Source of the DNA: an uncultured Lachnospiraceae bacterium
GTDB taxonomy: Bacteria; Bacillota; Clostridia; Lachnospirales; Lachnospiraceae
Direction: 5' to 3'
Length of the DNA stretch: 64,000 nucleotides
Assembly (NCBI GenBank): GCA_947631955.1
Contig: CANRNJ010000017.1
Coordinates: forward strand, 1-64,000
Shown here: piece by piece, positions 47,293 through 57,574 of the stretch
How the letters are laid out: each line of letters starts with the position of its first letter
Numbering within the stretch: the stretch's first letter is position 1
The notes under the pieces: generated by a model
Seen by the model: the letters and a program-made list of their open reading frames with translations, nothing else
Databases searched by the model: none
Told to the model about the DNA's origin: nothing
Position numbers and translations under genes: made by a program

Positions 47293-49062
47293 TCACTCCG
47301 GAAGGGAATCGGTATCACCGAAAGTAGCTTCCCATTTCTCGGTACGCTCGTCGATGATCGCCTGACCACCGGCATTGAGATAATCCGTCATGTTCTGATC
47401 CCATACCGCGTCGAACTGATCAACGGGTGCGGATACGGACAGGTCGTAAGCCACATCTCTCTTCTCGGAGAGCGCAGGGCCCATGCCTTCTTCCGCTTCG
47501 ATCGTGCCTACGTTGACGTTCTTGCCTACACGGATATCGGTCTGTGCAACCGCATTGGCCTCCTCAACCAGCGCAGGATCGATGCTTGCATAACTATGTG
47601 CCGTAGACTTAAGCGTCTGCTCAGGATCAACCAGATTCAGACCATTACAGGTGATCGTCAGGTCGATGTTGAAACCGGAATTCTGGATCGCATCGCCTTC
47701 CGCCGCGATCACTTCAACAGCGCCGTCGTCCAATACGTTGTGCGTTACGCCCTCGTCACCGATCTGCAGATACTGGATCACTTCCGGCTCGCTGATGAAA
47801 TCAATATACATCATGGATGCCAGAGGCTCGTCGTTGGTGGACGGGAAGAAGATCTTACGGTCGATCGGGCCGGATACGAACTTCGTATGGGTTCCCTTGC
47901 TGTCCTCGAAAGGATCTACTACGATATAGGTTGCGTCGTCGCCGACGATTCTCTTCAGATTCGCCAGAATACTGTCCTCACCGTTTCTGTAAGGGTAATC
48001 CCAGTTGTGCGTGAACGCGCCTACGTAACCTGCTTTCATCATATCATCCTCTGTGGTATCACCGCTTCCGTACAGAGCGAAGTCGTCCCACATAAGGCCT
48101 TCATTGTACCACTTGTTCAGAAGTCTTACGGCTTCCTTGGTTCCGTTCTCAGTATACTTTCTGTCGTCGAAACCATTGACATAATACTCTTTGTCAGAGA
48201 TATCGGGATCGATAAAGGACTCGATCAATGTCGCTGCTCTCCAGCCCACATCATAGCTTACGGAATAAGGAACCATCTTATCCGCATCCGCGCCAAGCAG
48301 GGTATCCGCATTATCTCTGAACGCGATCAGCATGTCCTCAAACTCCTGCTTTGTGGTAGGAGCCGCCAGTCCAAGCTTATCCAGCCAGTCTTTACGAACG
48401 AATGTATTGATACGGTTCGTTGTCGCCAGTTTGGTTTCGATCGCCCACAGCTCGCCGCTTGTAGGATTCTTATCCCAGTAGATATTGGTCTCGCCGAGCC
48501 AGTTCCACATATTGGGAAGCAGGGACTTGTAATCCTCCACATAGGAAGACAGATCCAATACGCCGCCCATATTTGCATAGGTCTGGATCGTAGGATAATC
48601 ATAGGTCAGACAGATATCCGGCGCATTGCCTGCTGCCAGAAGGTTGTTGATCTGCTCAACCTCTGTCCAACGGGGAACCGCTACAAACTCAACCTCAACA
48701 TTGTGTTTCTCAAGCATCTGTTCCTGAATCCACTTTGTGTACATATTGTTGGTCGGATCGGAACCGCCGTCGTTTCCACGATCATACACCTCAACAGTGA
48801 TATGTCTTGTATCAACGAACTTGCCGTCCACTACTTCACCGTTTGTCGGATCAGCCGCTGCGTCGGCAGAAGTGTCAGCCTCTCCCGCATCGTCAGCCGC
48901 AGGCTCCGCGGCATCTGCTGTATCTGCTGTGTCAGTCGTTTCGGTGTCCTGTGCTGCGGGTGCAGAATCAGAACCGGCGCTTCCCCCACATGCTGCAAGG
49001 GACATTGTCAGACACGCTGCCAGAACAGCTGCTGCCAGTTTCTTGAACATTTTCTTTCTCAC
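47293..49062 (-). CDS. Extracellular solute-binding lipoprotein (LplA-like)
   Basis: AACLTMSLAACGGSAGS lipobox; family-1 SBP features; next to two LplB/YtcP-like permeases. Confidence 0.9.
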   Translation of the reverse strand: MRKKMFKKLAAAVLAACLTMSLAACGGSAGSDSAPAAQDTETTDTADTADAAEPAADDAGEADTSADAAADPTNGEVVDGKFVDTRHITVEVYDRGNDGGSDPTNNMYTKWIQEQMLEKHNVEVEFVAVPRWTEVEQINNLLAAGNAPDICLTYDYPTIQTYANMGGVLDLSSYVEDYKSLLPNMWNWLGETNIYWDKNPTSGELWAIETKLATTNRINTFVRKDWLDKLGLAAPTTKQEFEDMLIAFRDNADTLLGADADKMVPYSVSYDVGWRAATLIESFIDPDISDKEYYVNGFDDRKYTENGTKEAVRLLNKWYNEGLMWDDFALYGSGDTTEDDMMKAGYVGAFTHNWDYPYRNGEDSILANLKRIVGDDATYIVVDPFEDSKGTHTKFVSGPIDRKIFFPSTNDEPLASMMYIDFISEPEVIQYLQIGDEGVTHNVLDDGAVEVIAAEGDAIQNSGFNIDLTITCNGLNLVDPEQTLKSTAHSYASIDPALVEEANAVAQTDIRVGKNVNVGTIEAEEGMGPALSEKRDVAYDLSVSAPVDQFDAVWDQNMTDYLNAGGQAIIDERTEKWEATFGDTDSLPE

Positions 49063-49137
49063 TTAGCTACCTCCCTTTCGTGATAAAAAATAAGTTGCTG
49101 TATTGAATAGACGGATCATTTCATATGTATGACCCGG

Positions 49138-50007
49138 TTATTCCTTTACTGCGCCCATGGTCACGCCATGGATAAAATATTTCTGCAGCCACGGATAGAT
49201 GCACAGGATCGGCACCGTAGAAAACATAACGATGGCTGCCTTCAAAGACTCCGAGAGTCCCGGCGTAGAGAATCCCTCCTGCGTTGCGATCTCAACGCTG
49301 TTGATGGAATTTAAGATATTGTACAGGAACAGCTGCAGCGGATACAGGTTCTTGTCACTGACATACATCAGCGCGTCCGAATAACCGTTCCATCTGCCTA
49401 CCGCGTAAAACAGCGCCAACGTTGCGAACACCGGCTTGGACAGCGGCACATAGATACTGATCAGGATCTTGAAATAGCTGGCCCCGTCTATCTCCGCCGA
49501 CTCCCTCAAACTGTCGGGGATGCCGTAAAAAAAGCTCCGCATGATGATCATGTTATATACGCTCATACAGCTGGGGATGATCAGCACCCACGCCGTATTC
49601 AACATTCCCATACGGTTCATCAGCAGGTAGTTCGGTATCGTACCTGCATTAAAAAACATGGTAATGATGATAAATATATTGATGTACCGGCGCCCTTTCA
49701 GCTTTTCAAAGATAAGCGGATACGCGCACAGCATCGTCATAACGAGCGAAAGCAGCGTGCAGACGACCGTCAGGAAGGCCGTCCAGAAAAAGGCCCTTAC
49801 ATAAGTGGAATCACCCAATACCATACCGTAGGCATCGAGGTTAAATCCCTTCGGCAGAAGATACACTTCCCGTTTGATCAGCGCATCCGTCGAACTTACG
49901 GATCTTGCCAACAGGTTCAGCATCGGCACAAGGCAGATGATGCTGACGAGCACACACACTATCACAAAAATCCAGTCGCCCGCTTTGGATCTCTTAGACT
50001 TGATCAT
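49138..50007 (-). CDS. Carbohydrate ABC transporter permease (YtcP-like)
   Basis: RMGMLNTAWVLIIPSCMSVYNMIIMRSFFYGIPDSLRESAEIDGASYFKILISIYVPLSKPVFATLALFYAVGRWN. Confidence 0.93.
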   Translation of the reverse strand: MIKSKRSKAGDWIFVIVCVLVSIICLVPMLNLLARSVSSTDALIKREVYLLPKGFNLDAYGMVLGDSTYVRAFFWTAFLTVVCTLLSLVMTMLCAYPLIFEKLKGRRYINIFIIITMFFNAGTIPNYLLMNRMGMLNTAWVLIIPSCMSVYNMIIMRSFFYGIPDSLRESAEIDGASYFKILISIYVPLSKPVFATLALFYAVGRWNGYSDALMYVSDKNLYPLQLFLYNILNSINSVEIATQEGFSTPGLSESLKAAIVMFSTVPILCIYPWLQKYFIHGVTMGAVKE

Positions 50008-50025
50008 CTCATATCCTCCCTTCTC

Positions 50026-50979
50026 TTACCAGATACCGCGTTCCCCTAGTTTACGGGAAATCCAGTTGGACAGCAGCAGGAATATCAGACAGATCACGGA
50101 CTGGAAGAAACCTACCGCCGTCGTCAGCGAGAACTGAAGACCTCTGATACCGTTCTTGTATACGAAGGTTGAGATAACCTCTGCCACATTCATAACCAGA
50201 TTGTTCTGCAGGGCAAACGGTCTGTCGAATCCGCTTCCCAGAATATTACCCATATTCATGATCAGAATGACCACGATCGTAGGCCGGATGCCGGGCAGCG
50301 TGATATGCCACATCTTGCGCCACCGGCTCGCGCCGTCCACGGAAGCCGCCTCATACAGTTCCGAATTGATACCGGCTATCGCCGCCAGATAAATGATGGA
50401 GTTCCATCCGAAACTCTGCCATACGCCCAATCCGATATAAGTGCCGACCCAATGATTCGGATCGTTCAGGAAAGGGACCGTATCCAATCCGAGGTTGTTG
50501 AAGAGCATATTGAGAAGGCCGGTGGAAGGGGCAAACAGCTGTAATGCCAGTCCGTATATGATGACCCATGAAAGGAAGTGAGGCATGTAGGCGATCGTCT
50601 GTACCACTCTCTTGAATTTCTTGAACACCAGTTCATTCAGGATCAATGCAAAAATGATCGGCGCGGGGAATCCTACCACCAGATCGAGAAGATTCAGCAC
50701 CAGCGTGTTTCGCAGCGCATTGATGAAATCACGGTTTTTAAATGCCTTGATAAAATACTCAAAGCCATAGTTCTTGGCCCACGGCATCTCCCAGACGCTC
50801 TGGACAATACTGTACTTCTTGAAAGCGACCAGCATATATACCATAGGAATATACTTGAAGATCAGCAGATAAATGAGCGGCAGCGCCAACAGTGCATACA
50901 ACTGCCAGTAGCGCTTCATATAGACACGGCCGCTGACTTTCGCCTTGGGAACAACAGGTTTGCTCTTTTCAGCTTTCAT
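50026..50979 (-). CDS. Sugar ABC transporter permease (LplB-like)
   Basis: GVWQSFGWNSIIYLAAIAGINSELYEAASVDGASRWRKMWHITLPGIRPTIVVILIMNMG. Confidence 0.93.
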   Translation of the reverse strand: MKAEKSKPVVPKAKVSGRVYMKRYWQLYALLALPLIYLLIFKYIPMVYMLVAFKKYSIVQSVWEMPWAKNYGFEYFIKAFKNRDFINALRNTLVLNLLDLVVGFPAPIIFALILNELVFKKFKRVVQTIAYMPHFLSWVIIYGLALQLFAPSTGLLNMLFNNLGLDTVPFLNDPNHWVGTYIGLGVWQSFGWNSIIYLAAIAGINSELYEAASVDGASRWRKMWHITLPGIRPTIVVILIMNMGNILGSGFDRPFALQNNLVMNVAEVISTFVYKNGIRGLQFSLTTAVGFFQSVICLIFLLLSNWISRKLGERGIW

Positions 50980-51132
50980 GTTATACCTCCATACTTAATA
51001 ATCTGGTTTCTATTGTATATTTAATCCCAACCCAGTTCTTTTCAAATATTGCTTTTTGGGTCTTAATTATTGCTCACATTGTGCGGTTTGCTGCTTTTTG
51101 ACGCCCATGTCCTCTTTTTTCTCGGCAGATTG

Positions 51133-53133
51133 TCAAAAAATCTCCCGTCCTTTTTGGTCATTTATACCACTTTTGCGGTAAAAATAGGAGTTCACCTGAT
51201 CCCGCCACTCCCGTGCATTGTGCAACTGTCTTTCAAACCGTTCCCGCACCAGAGCATAGGAACCTTCCGGTATCCTGCCTTTCAGGCTCTCCCACGTCCG
51301 GATCATCTCCTCCACTTCTTCCACACCTTCAAAATGACTGTCATAGATGTGCTGGATCAATGTCTTGCCGGACTTCAGCATATATGTATAGGGCAGATGA
51401 TGGAAGAACAGCAGCAGTTCCTCCGGGCACTCCTCCACGCTGTTATAGCGGGAGGCGTTCGGTTCATGGTACTGGCGCACATATCCCGTGCCGGAATCCG
51501 TGCGGTCCACTCCCAGCCCCAGATGATCGGCGCGGTGATAGGTCCCCCATCTGGAATACTCGTATCCGTCCACGCTCGGCCCGTAGTGAGTGTTCGGCGT
51601 CACCATCCATCCGATACCGAGAGGACTGGTGTATTTCTCATAGGTTTCCCGCGACCCCATCAGAAGTCCCACAATGGCCGCCGTCAATTCCTTGTCGCAC
51701 GAATAAGTCATACCGGCCCACTCGGCGGCGATCTCCTCCGCTGAGAGCGACGTCGTAAACGCGAGCCTTCCGAAACCGTAGAAATTGGCCGCCGCCAGAT
51801 CGTTTCCCGTCCAGTTCGCATCATTGCCCGTATTGCTCACCGCCGCCATTCCGCACAGCTTATTGCCGAAAGTCCGGCCGCTGACCACATCCGCCACCGT
51901 GTCCCGGCCGGGTACGCAGTATGTCTTAAAATCCAGCACTTCTTTAAATAACGGGATCAGATAGCACAGATCGATCTGCTGTCCCGTGTACTCCTGCGCC
52001 GCCTGCACTTCCAGCATCTGATTGGTCTTCGTCATGCCTCCGAGAAGAGGGGACACCGCCTCCCGGATCTGGAAATCCATCGGCCCGTTCTTGATCTGGA
52101 GGATCACATTGTCACGGTAATCACCGTCCGTCTGAATGAAATTGTCATATCCCGCTCTCGCTCTGTCCGTTTTCCTGTCGCGCCAGTCCTGTGTGCAGTT
52201 GTACACGAAACACCGCCAGATGATGATGCCCCCGTACGGCTTGACAAGATCGGCCAGCATATTGGCTCCGTCCGCCTGCGTCCTGCCGTAGGTAAAAGGA
52301 CCCGGTCTTCCCTCGGAGTCCGCCTTTACCAGAAATCCGCCCAGATTCGGGATCCGTGCAAACACTTCCGCAAACTTTTCCTTCCACCACGCGGCCACTT
52401 CCCCGTTCAGAGGATCCGCGCTGTCAGGGCCGCCCAGTTCCATTGGCGCGGCATAATTCAGGCTTAAAAACAGGCGTATGCCGTACCCTTCAAAAATCTT
52501 GGCGATCTGAGCCGCCTTGTCAAAATAGCGGTCCGTGATAAGCCATGTGGCCTGATCTTTTACATTGACGTTGTTGAGCACCACGCCGTTGATGCCCACA
52601 CTGGCGGCCAGTCTTGCGTAATCCACCGTCCTCTCGTCCACCAGTACCTCTCCGTCCTCAAAGAAAAAAGAACGTCCGGAATAACCGCGCTCGATGCTGC
52701 CGTCCATGTTGTCCCAGTGGTTGAGCATACGCAGAGGATCGTCCGGACGGCAGACCGCCTGCGCCTGATCCAACGGCCTCTCCAGTGCGATCTGCCGCAG
52801 GATATGAAATACGCCGTACAACACGCCTTTGCCGTCTGCGGCTTCCAGTACAAGGCTTCCGTCCTTACAGGACAGCCGGAATTCCTCCGCCGCACACTCG
52901 GTCAGCCTGCGCACCGCAAACCCGGAACCGGACAGCCCGCTTTTATTCAACGACGGCTCCACGCCCAACATTCCTTTGAGCCCTCTTGACAGTTCCGCCC
53001 ACGCATTTTGGATGATCGGATCCTGCGTGTCAAACCCGTCAAAAAACACTTCACCAAAAAACCTGCCGTTTCCGGCATCCCTGCGGGTATTGTAGGAAAG
53101 CCACAGCTGTGTCCACTTCTTATCGTTTTTCAT
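51133..53133 (-). CDS. aguA: Alpha-glucuronidase (GH67)
   Basis: RMLNHWDNMDGSIERGYSGRSFFF; ARLAASVGINGVVLNNVNV; FLSLNYAAPMELGG; YLIPLFKEVLDFKTYCVPG. Confidence 0.93.
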   Translation of the reverse strand: MKNDKKWTQLWLSYNTRRDAGNGRFFGEVFFDGFDTQDPIIQNAWAELSRGLKGMLGVEPSLNKSGLSGSGFAVRRLTECAAEEFRLSCKDGSLVLEAADGKGVLYGVFHILRQIALERPLDQAQAVCRPDDPLRMLNHWDNMDGSIERGYSGRSFFFEDGEVLVDERTVDYARLAASVGINGVVLNNVNVKDQATWLITDRYFDKAAQIAKIFEGYGIRLFLSLNYAAPMELGGPDSADPLNGEVAAWWKEKFAEVFARIPNLGGFLVKADSEGRPGPFTYGRTQADGANMLADLVKPYGGIIIWRCFVYNCTQDWRDRKTDRARAGYDNFIQTDGDYRDNVILQIKNGPMDFQIREAVSPLLGGMTKTNQMLEVQAAQEYTGQQIDLCYLIPLFKEVLDFKTYCVPGRDTVADVVSGRTFGNKLCGMAAVSNTGNDANWTGNDLAAANFYGFGRLAFTTSLSAEEIAAEWAGMTYSCDKELTAAIVGLLMGSRETYEKYTSPLGIGWMVTPNTHYGPSVDGYEYSRWGTYHRADHLGLGVDRTDSGTGYVRQYHEPNASRYNSVEECPEELLLFFHHLPYTYMLKSGKTLIQHIYDSHFEGVEEVEEMIRTWESLKGRIPEGSYALVRERFERQLHNAREWRDQVNSYFYRKSGINDQKGREIF

Positions 53134-53173
53134 GATATCCTCCATTCCGGAGCGTTCTCGCGACGGACGGCGG

Positions 53174-53268
53174 CGCGAATCTCAAATTCGCGTCTGCCAT
53201 CAGGGGAATTTGTGACGCTCCGACACAAATTCCCGTTTGAAAAATAAGCTATCGAGCTTATTTTTCAA
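53174..53268. repeat. Cluster of three consecutive perfect inverted repeats upstream of aguA
   Basis: CGCGAAT..ATTCGCG (53174-53192); GGGAATTTGTG-9nt-CACAAATTCCC (53204-53234); TTGAAAAATAAGCT-ATCG-AGCTTATTTTTCAA (53237-53268). Confidence 0.9.
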
Positions 53269-53399
53269 TCTATCCCCTCCATTCTCCGGCGGTCTTTTCT
53301 CCGCCCTGTCCTCATTTGTATTCCGAAACCTTACCGCATCCGGTCTCTTTTCCTTGGTTACGGGAGCGTCCCCGCCGCGCACGCCGCCCGGAAACGCCT

Positions 53400-53443
53400 A
53401 AAAAAACGGAAAGGAGTACCTGTCTTTGGCGTGCCCCTTTCCT
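53400..53443 (-). terminator. Terminator downstream of rnpB
   Basis: Minus GGAAAGG...CCTTTCC followed by GTTTTTTT. Confidence 0.7.
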
Positions 53444-53532
53444 GTTTTTGCTCTCTGCCGCCTTCCGTGCAAGGCCGCGTGCAGATAGATATATATGCTC
53501 CTCTTTCGTTTTTATAAAAATAACAAGCAGAA

Positions 53533-53925
53533 CGGTAAGCCGGGTTATGTCGTGGACGATCATCTATCTAGGATCACCGTTGCCGGTGACCTCAAGCGAC
53601 CCACCTGAAAGCAGATCGGGCAGATCTGTCGCTTTCTTTTTGGTCTTGCTCCGGATGGGGTTTACACAGCCCTCTCCGTTACCGGAGAGGCGGTAGTCTT
53701 TTAAGCTGCCATTCCACCCTTACCATGAGTTTCGCTTTGCAAAACTCCAGAGAATCGCAGAGCGATCCTCCGCAGAGCGCTTCGCGAGATTCATGGCGGT
53801 TTCTTTTCTGTTGCACTGGCCTTGGAGTCACCTCCACCGGACGTTATCCGGCATCCTGCCCTATGGAGCCCGGACTTTCCTCACCTGCGCGCAGAGGCGC
53901 AGCCGCGATCGTCTGTTCTACTTGA
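53533..53925 (-). ncRNA. rnpB: RNase P RNA (bacterial type A)
   Basis: Minus contains GAGGAAAGTCCGGGCTCCATAGGGCAGGATGCCGGATAACGTCCGG...CCAGTGCAACAGAAAAGAAACCGCC...GGTAAGGGTGGAA...GTGTAAACCCCATCCGGAGCAAGACCAAA...ATAACCCGGCTTAC. Confidence 0.97.
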
Positions 53926-53953
53926 TGATTATTTTATAGGTACGGTCCTTTTA

Positions 53954-55609
53954 TTATACGTCGAAGCAGCTTCCGCCCACGAATTCCCTGCACAGGGAAT
54001 TGTTCGGCAGCGCCTCGCTGCTGACGCCCAGAAAATACTCCAAAAACTTTAAGAGCCTCTTGGCTTCATGATACTCCGGTTCGCCCTTTTTAATGCTGAA
54101 CAGGAGCGGCTCCGCATACTGCTTAATGACCGAAAGTTCATAGATCATAGCGGAGTTGAACATGGCGTCCGCTTCCTCCTGAAACGGGAAGATATACTTT
54201 TCTTCCCCTCTTCTGACCGACGGCCACATATCGATGGTCTTCTTTGCCGAAGTTCCGCGCGTCCTGGCATCTCTTACCATGCGGCGCAGGAGTCTTCCGT
54301 CTGTGGTCGGGATCCGGTTATGTTCGTCGATGTTCAGGCAGGTAAGGGCGCTGATGTATATCTTATACTTGCTCTCCGCAGGGAGCGAATGGGACATTTT
54401 CTCGTTGAGGCCGTGGATCCCTTCGATCACAAGGATATCCTCTTTGCCGAGTCTGGTCGTCTTACCGCTGTATTCCCGCCTGCCGGTCTTGAAATTAAAG
54501 GTCGGAAGCTGTACTTCCTTCCCTGCCAGAAGTTCGCTCATGTCCTTGTTGAACTGTTCCACATCCAGCGCTTCCAGACACTCGAAATCCGGCTTGCCGT
54601 TCTCGTCAAGCGGCGTTTCGTCGTGGTTCAGATAATAGTTATCCAACCCGATGGGATGGGGTTTGAGCCCATAGCTTGTAAGCTGTATGGCCAGTCTGTG
54701 GGAAAAAGTCGTTTTGCCGGAAGAGGAAGGGCCTGCGATCATAACGAACTTCACTCCCCCGCGCCTTGCGATATCTCTGGCGATCTCGCCTATCCTCCGC
54801 TCCTGAAGGGCCTCTTGGACCAGAATGAGGTCCGAGATATTGCCTTCGCAGATCCAGTCGTTCAGGTCGCCGACCGTATCGATCCCCAGTTCTTCACCCC
54901 ACTCGTTGGTGACCATAAGGGTCCGGAACAATTTTTCCTTCGGCACGAACTCCGGCAGCGTTTCCGGATCTTCCTTTTCCGGAAGCAGCAGGATCATCCC
55001 GTTCTCATACGGAAACAGGTCAAAACACTTGATGTATCCGGTATTCGGGAGCATATAGCCGTAATAATAATCGTAATAGTCCCCCAGACAGTACACATTG
55101 ATATTGGAACTTCTGCGGTACCTGAACAGCGACACCTTATCCTTCATGCCCAACTGTTCAAAAAGGGCTACCGCGTCGTCCGCATGGTATGCCTTCTTGG
55201 TCACAGGGATATGCTTGTCGATCAGTTCGATCATGCGCTCTTTCACTTTTTCTATCGTATCGGGCGTCAGCTTCAGACCGTTTTTGAAGCTGCAGAAATA
55301 CCCCGGTCCGATGGTAAAATCCACCTTGACATCGACCGCGGCCTCCATTCCCGCCACGTCCTTGATCGCCTTCATCATCAACATGATGGCCGAGCGCACA
55401 TAGGTCTTGTGGCCGATCACGTCCGCATATGTAATAAATTCCAATTCACAGTCTTTATTAAGGCGCTTCATAAGCTCTTGGATCTTGCCGTTGACTATGA
55501 CCAGCGCGATCTGGCTGTCATAATCTCTCTGATACTGTTCGGCTATGAGCTGATACTGTATGCCTTCCTCAAAATACTTATCCTCGCCGTTGATCTTAAC
55601 CGTAACCAT
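53954..55609 (-). CDS. Nucleoside (uridine) kinase with TGS/ThrRS-like N-terminal domain
   Basis: N-terminal TGS-like (MVTVKINGEDKYFEEGIQYQLIAEQY); KFVMIAGPSSSGKTTFSHRLAIQLTSYGLKPHPIGLDNYYLN. Confidence 0.92.
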   Translation of the reverse strand: MVTVKINGEDKYFEEGIQYQLIAEQYQRDYDSQIALVIVNGKIQELMKRLNKDCELEFITYADVIGHKTYVRSAIMLMMKAIKDVAGMEAAVDVKVDFTIGPGYFCSFKNGLKLTPDTIEKVKERMIELIDKHIPVTKKAYHADDAVALFEQLGMKDKVSLFRYRRSSNINVYCLGDYYDYYYGYMLPNTGYIKCFDLFPYENGMILLLPEKEDPETLPEFVPKEKLFRTLMVTNEWGEELGIDTVGDLNDWICEGNISDLILVQEALQERRIGEIARDIARRGGVKFVMIAGPSSSGKTTFSHRLAIQLTSYGLKPHPIGLDNYYLNHDETPLDENGKPDFECLEALDVEQFNKDMSELLAGKEVQLPTFNFKTGRREYSGKTTRLGKEDILVIEGIHGLNEKMSHSLPAESKYKIYISALTCLNIDEHNRIPTTDGRLLRRMVRDARTRGTSAKKTIDMWPSVRRGEEKYIFPFQEEADAMFNSAMIYELSVIKQYAEPLLFSIKKGEPEYHEAKRLLKFLEYFLGVSSEALPNNSLCREFVGGSCFDV

Positions 55610-55630
55610 AAGCGTTTTCTCCTTTCCCCT

Positions 55631-56368
55631 TCAAGTCTTTTCCTTTGCCGTTATCCGATCGAGCGCCAGACGGCAGTCCCGAAGCCGCATAGATATCTCC
55701 TCGTATCGGCTGCCGCGCCTTTCCTCCGACAGTCCGTGGCTGCGAAGCGTTTCCATGATCTCCCCGCAGATCTTCTCCTCGCGCTTCAGATAAGCCAGAA
55801 GCGTCTTGTCCGCGCGCTCTAACAGGATGCGTCCGAACCGGTCATAGATCCTGTCAGGCAGATCCCCCGGCATCTCCTCCCGCTTCTCGAAGACCACACG
55901 CATCATCGGGTAAAAAATGCCGTCTTCCTCTATCATATTCTCGTCGGCGATACAATATCCCTGTCCGCGTATCCATGCGCGGAAGCGCTCGACCTCCGAC
56001 TGCGGCTGCAGTATCAGTTCCCGGAAAGATTCCGTCTTCTCCCGTTCGTCAGACAGGATCCGCCGCATCAGCTTCCCGCCCATACCGGCGCAGATCAGGC
56101 TGTCCGCCTCGCCGATGTTATAGTTATGTAAACCATCCGACAGTCTTGTTTCGATGCGTCCTTCCAATCCCCGCTCGGCGATATGTCCACGCGCCGCCTG
56201 AAGGGGGCCTGTCCCGACATCCATCGCCAGCACGGCCGGGCTGATCCCCTGTTCGACCAGATAAATGGAAACGAATCCATGGTCGCATCCCACGTCACAG
56301 ACCCTGTTTCCGGCCGTCACCATGCCGGCTGCCGCCTGCAGCCTTTTTGACAGCGTCACTTTTTCCAT
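55631..56368 (-). CDS. trmK: tRNA (adenine22-N1)-methyltransferase TrmK-like
   Basis: LSKRLQAAAGMVTAGNRVCDVGCDHGFVSIYLVEQGISPAVLAMDVGTGPLQAAR; CAGMGGKLMRRIL; LQPQSEVERFRAWI. Confidence 0.93.
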   Translation of the reverse strand: MEKVTLSKRLQAAAGMVTAGNRVCDVGCDHGFVSIYLVEQGISPAVLAMDVGTGPLQAARGHIAERGLEGRIETRLSDGLHNYNIGEADSLICAGMGGKLMRRILSDEREKTESFRELILQPQSEVERFRAWIRGQGYCIADENMIEEDGIFYPMMRVVFEKREEMPGDLPDRIYDRFGRILLERADKTLLAYLKREEKICGEIMETLRSHGLSEERRGSRYEEISMRLRDCRLALDRITAKEKT

Positions 56369-57507
56369 CAGTCAAGATAATCCTTTAACTTACGGCTTCT
56401 GCTGGGGTGTCTTAACTTGCGCAGCGCTTTCGCCTCGATCTGGCGGATACGTTCACGCGTCACGTTAAATTCCTTGCCCACTTCCTCAAGCGTTCTGGCA
56501 CGTCCGTCGTCCAGTCCGAAACGCAGCCGCAGCACTTTCTGTTCTCTTTCCGTCAGCGTTCCCAAGACTTCTACCAACTGTTCTTTCAACAGCGTAAAAG
56601 CCGCCGCGTCCGCCGGGACCGGAACGTTGTCGTCCTGAATGAAATCGCCCAGATGGCTGTCTTCCTCCTCGCCGATCGGCGTTTCCAAGGACACGGGCTC
56701 CTGAGAGATCTTTAAGATCTCGCGCACACGTTCCACCGGCATATTCATCTGCTCGGCGATCTCCTCCGGGGTGGGTTCTCTCCCCAGTTCCTGAAGAAGC
56801 TGTCTGCTGATGCGGATCAGCTTGTTGATCGTTTCCACCATATGCACCGGGATCCGGATCGTCCTTGCCTGATCGGCAATGGCGCGCGTGATCGCCTGAC
56901 GGATCCACCATGTAGCGTAGGTAGAGAATTTATATCCCTTGCGGTAATCAAATTTTTCCACCGCCTTGATAAGCCCCAGATTGCCCTCCTGTATCAGGTC
57001 CAGAAAAAGCATACCGCGCCCCACATATCTCTTGGCGATGCTGACGACCAGACGGAGGTTTGCTTCCGCCAGACGTTTCTTGGCCTCCGCGTCGCCCATC
57101 TCCATCTTCTTGGCCAGTTCGATCTCCTCCTCCGCGCTCAGAAGAGGCACTTTGCCGATCTCCTTAAGGTACATCCTGACGGGATCCTCGATACTGACGC
57201 CGTCCGGAACGGACAGGTCGATGTTCTCCACATCCACTTCGTCGTCTTCGGTCAGGATGATCTCTTCGTCGTCTACCTCATCGTCCTCCGTAATACGCAG
57301 CACGTCTATATTGTTCTGCTCCAATGTTTCCAATATCCGGTCAAACTGATCTTCCTCCAGCGTAAAATCGGCGAAGAAGTCGTTGATTTCCTGATATTCC
57401 AAGACATTTCTTTTTTTCTTTGCAGCCGAAAGGAGTTCTTTCAGCCGTTCCTCAAATTTTGCCTGTACATTTTCGTCCATATATGGCCCATCCTTCCTAT
57501 GTTTCAA
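56368..57507 (-). CDS. rpoD: RNA polymerase primary sigma factor
   Basis: [68 protein letters not shown]. Confidence 0.98.
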   Translation of the reverse strand: MKHRKDGPYMDENVQAKFEERLKELLSAAKKKRNVLEYQEINDFFADFTLEEDQFDRILETLEQNNIDVLRITEDDEVDDEEIILTEDDEVDVENIDLSVPDGVSIEDPVRMYLKEIGKVPLLSAEEEIELAKKMEMGDAEAKKRLAEANLRLVVSIAKRYVGRGMLFLDLIQEGNLGLIKAVEKFDYRKGYKFSTYATWWIRQAITRAIADQARTIRIPVHMVETINKLIRISRQLLQELGREPTPEEIAEQMNMPVERVREILKISQEPVSLETPIGEEEDSHLGDFIQDDNVPVPADAAAFTLLKEQLVEVLGTLTEREQKVLRLRFGLDDGRARTLEEVGKEFNVTRERIRQIEAKALRKLRHPSRSRKLKDYLD

Positions 57508-57574
57508 GTTCTATATGCCATTCGCCGTACATAGGTCAATCTTGTGACAGACTCCTGCGAATAGCTTGCCCTTA

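Noticed and set aside
53312-53925. Small ORFs on both strands (53312-53563, 53316-53696, 53725-53925)
   Set aside because: They lie largely in rnpB and its terminator; the conserved RNase P RNA sequence explains the region.
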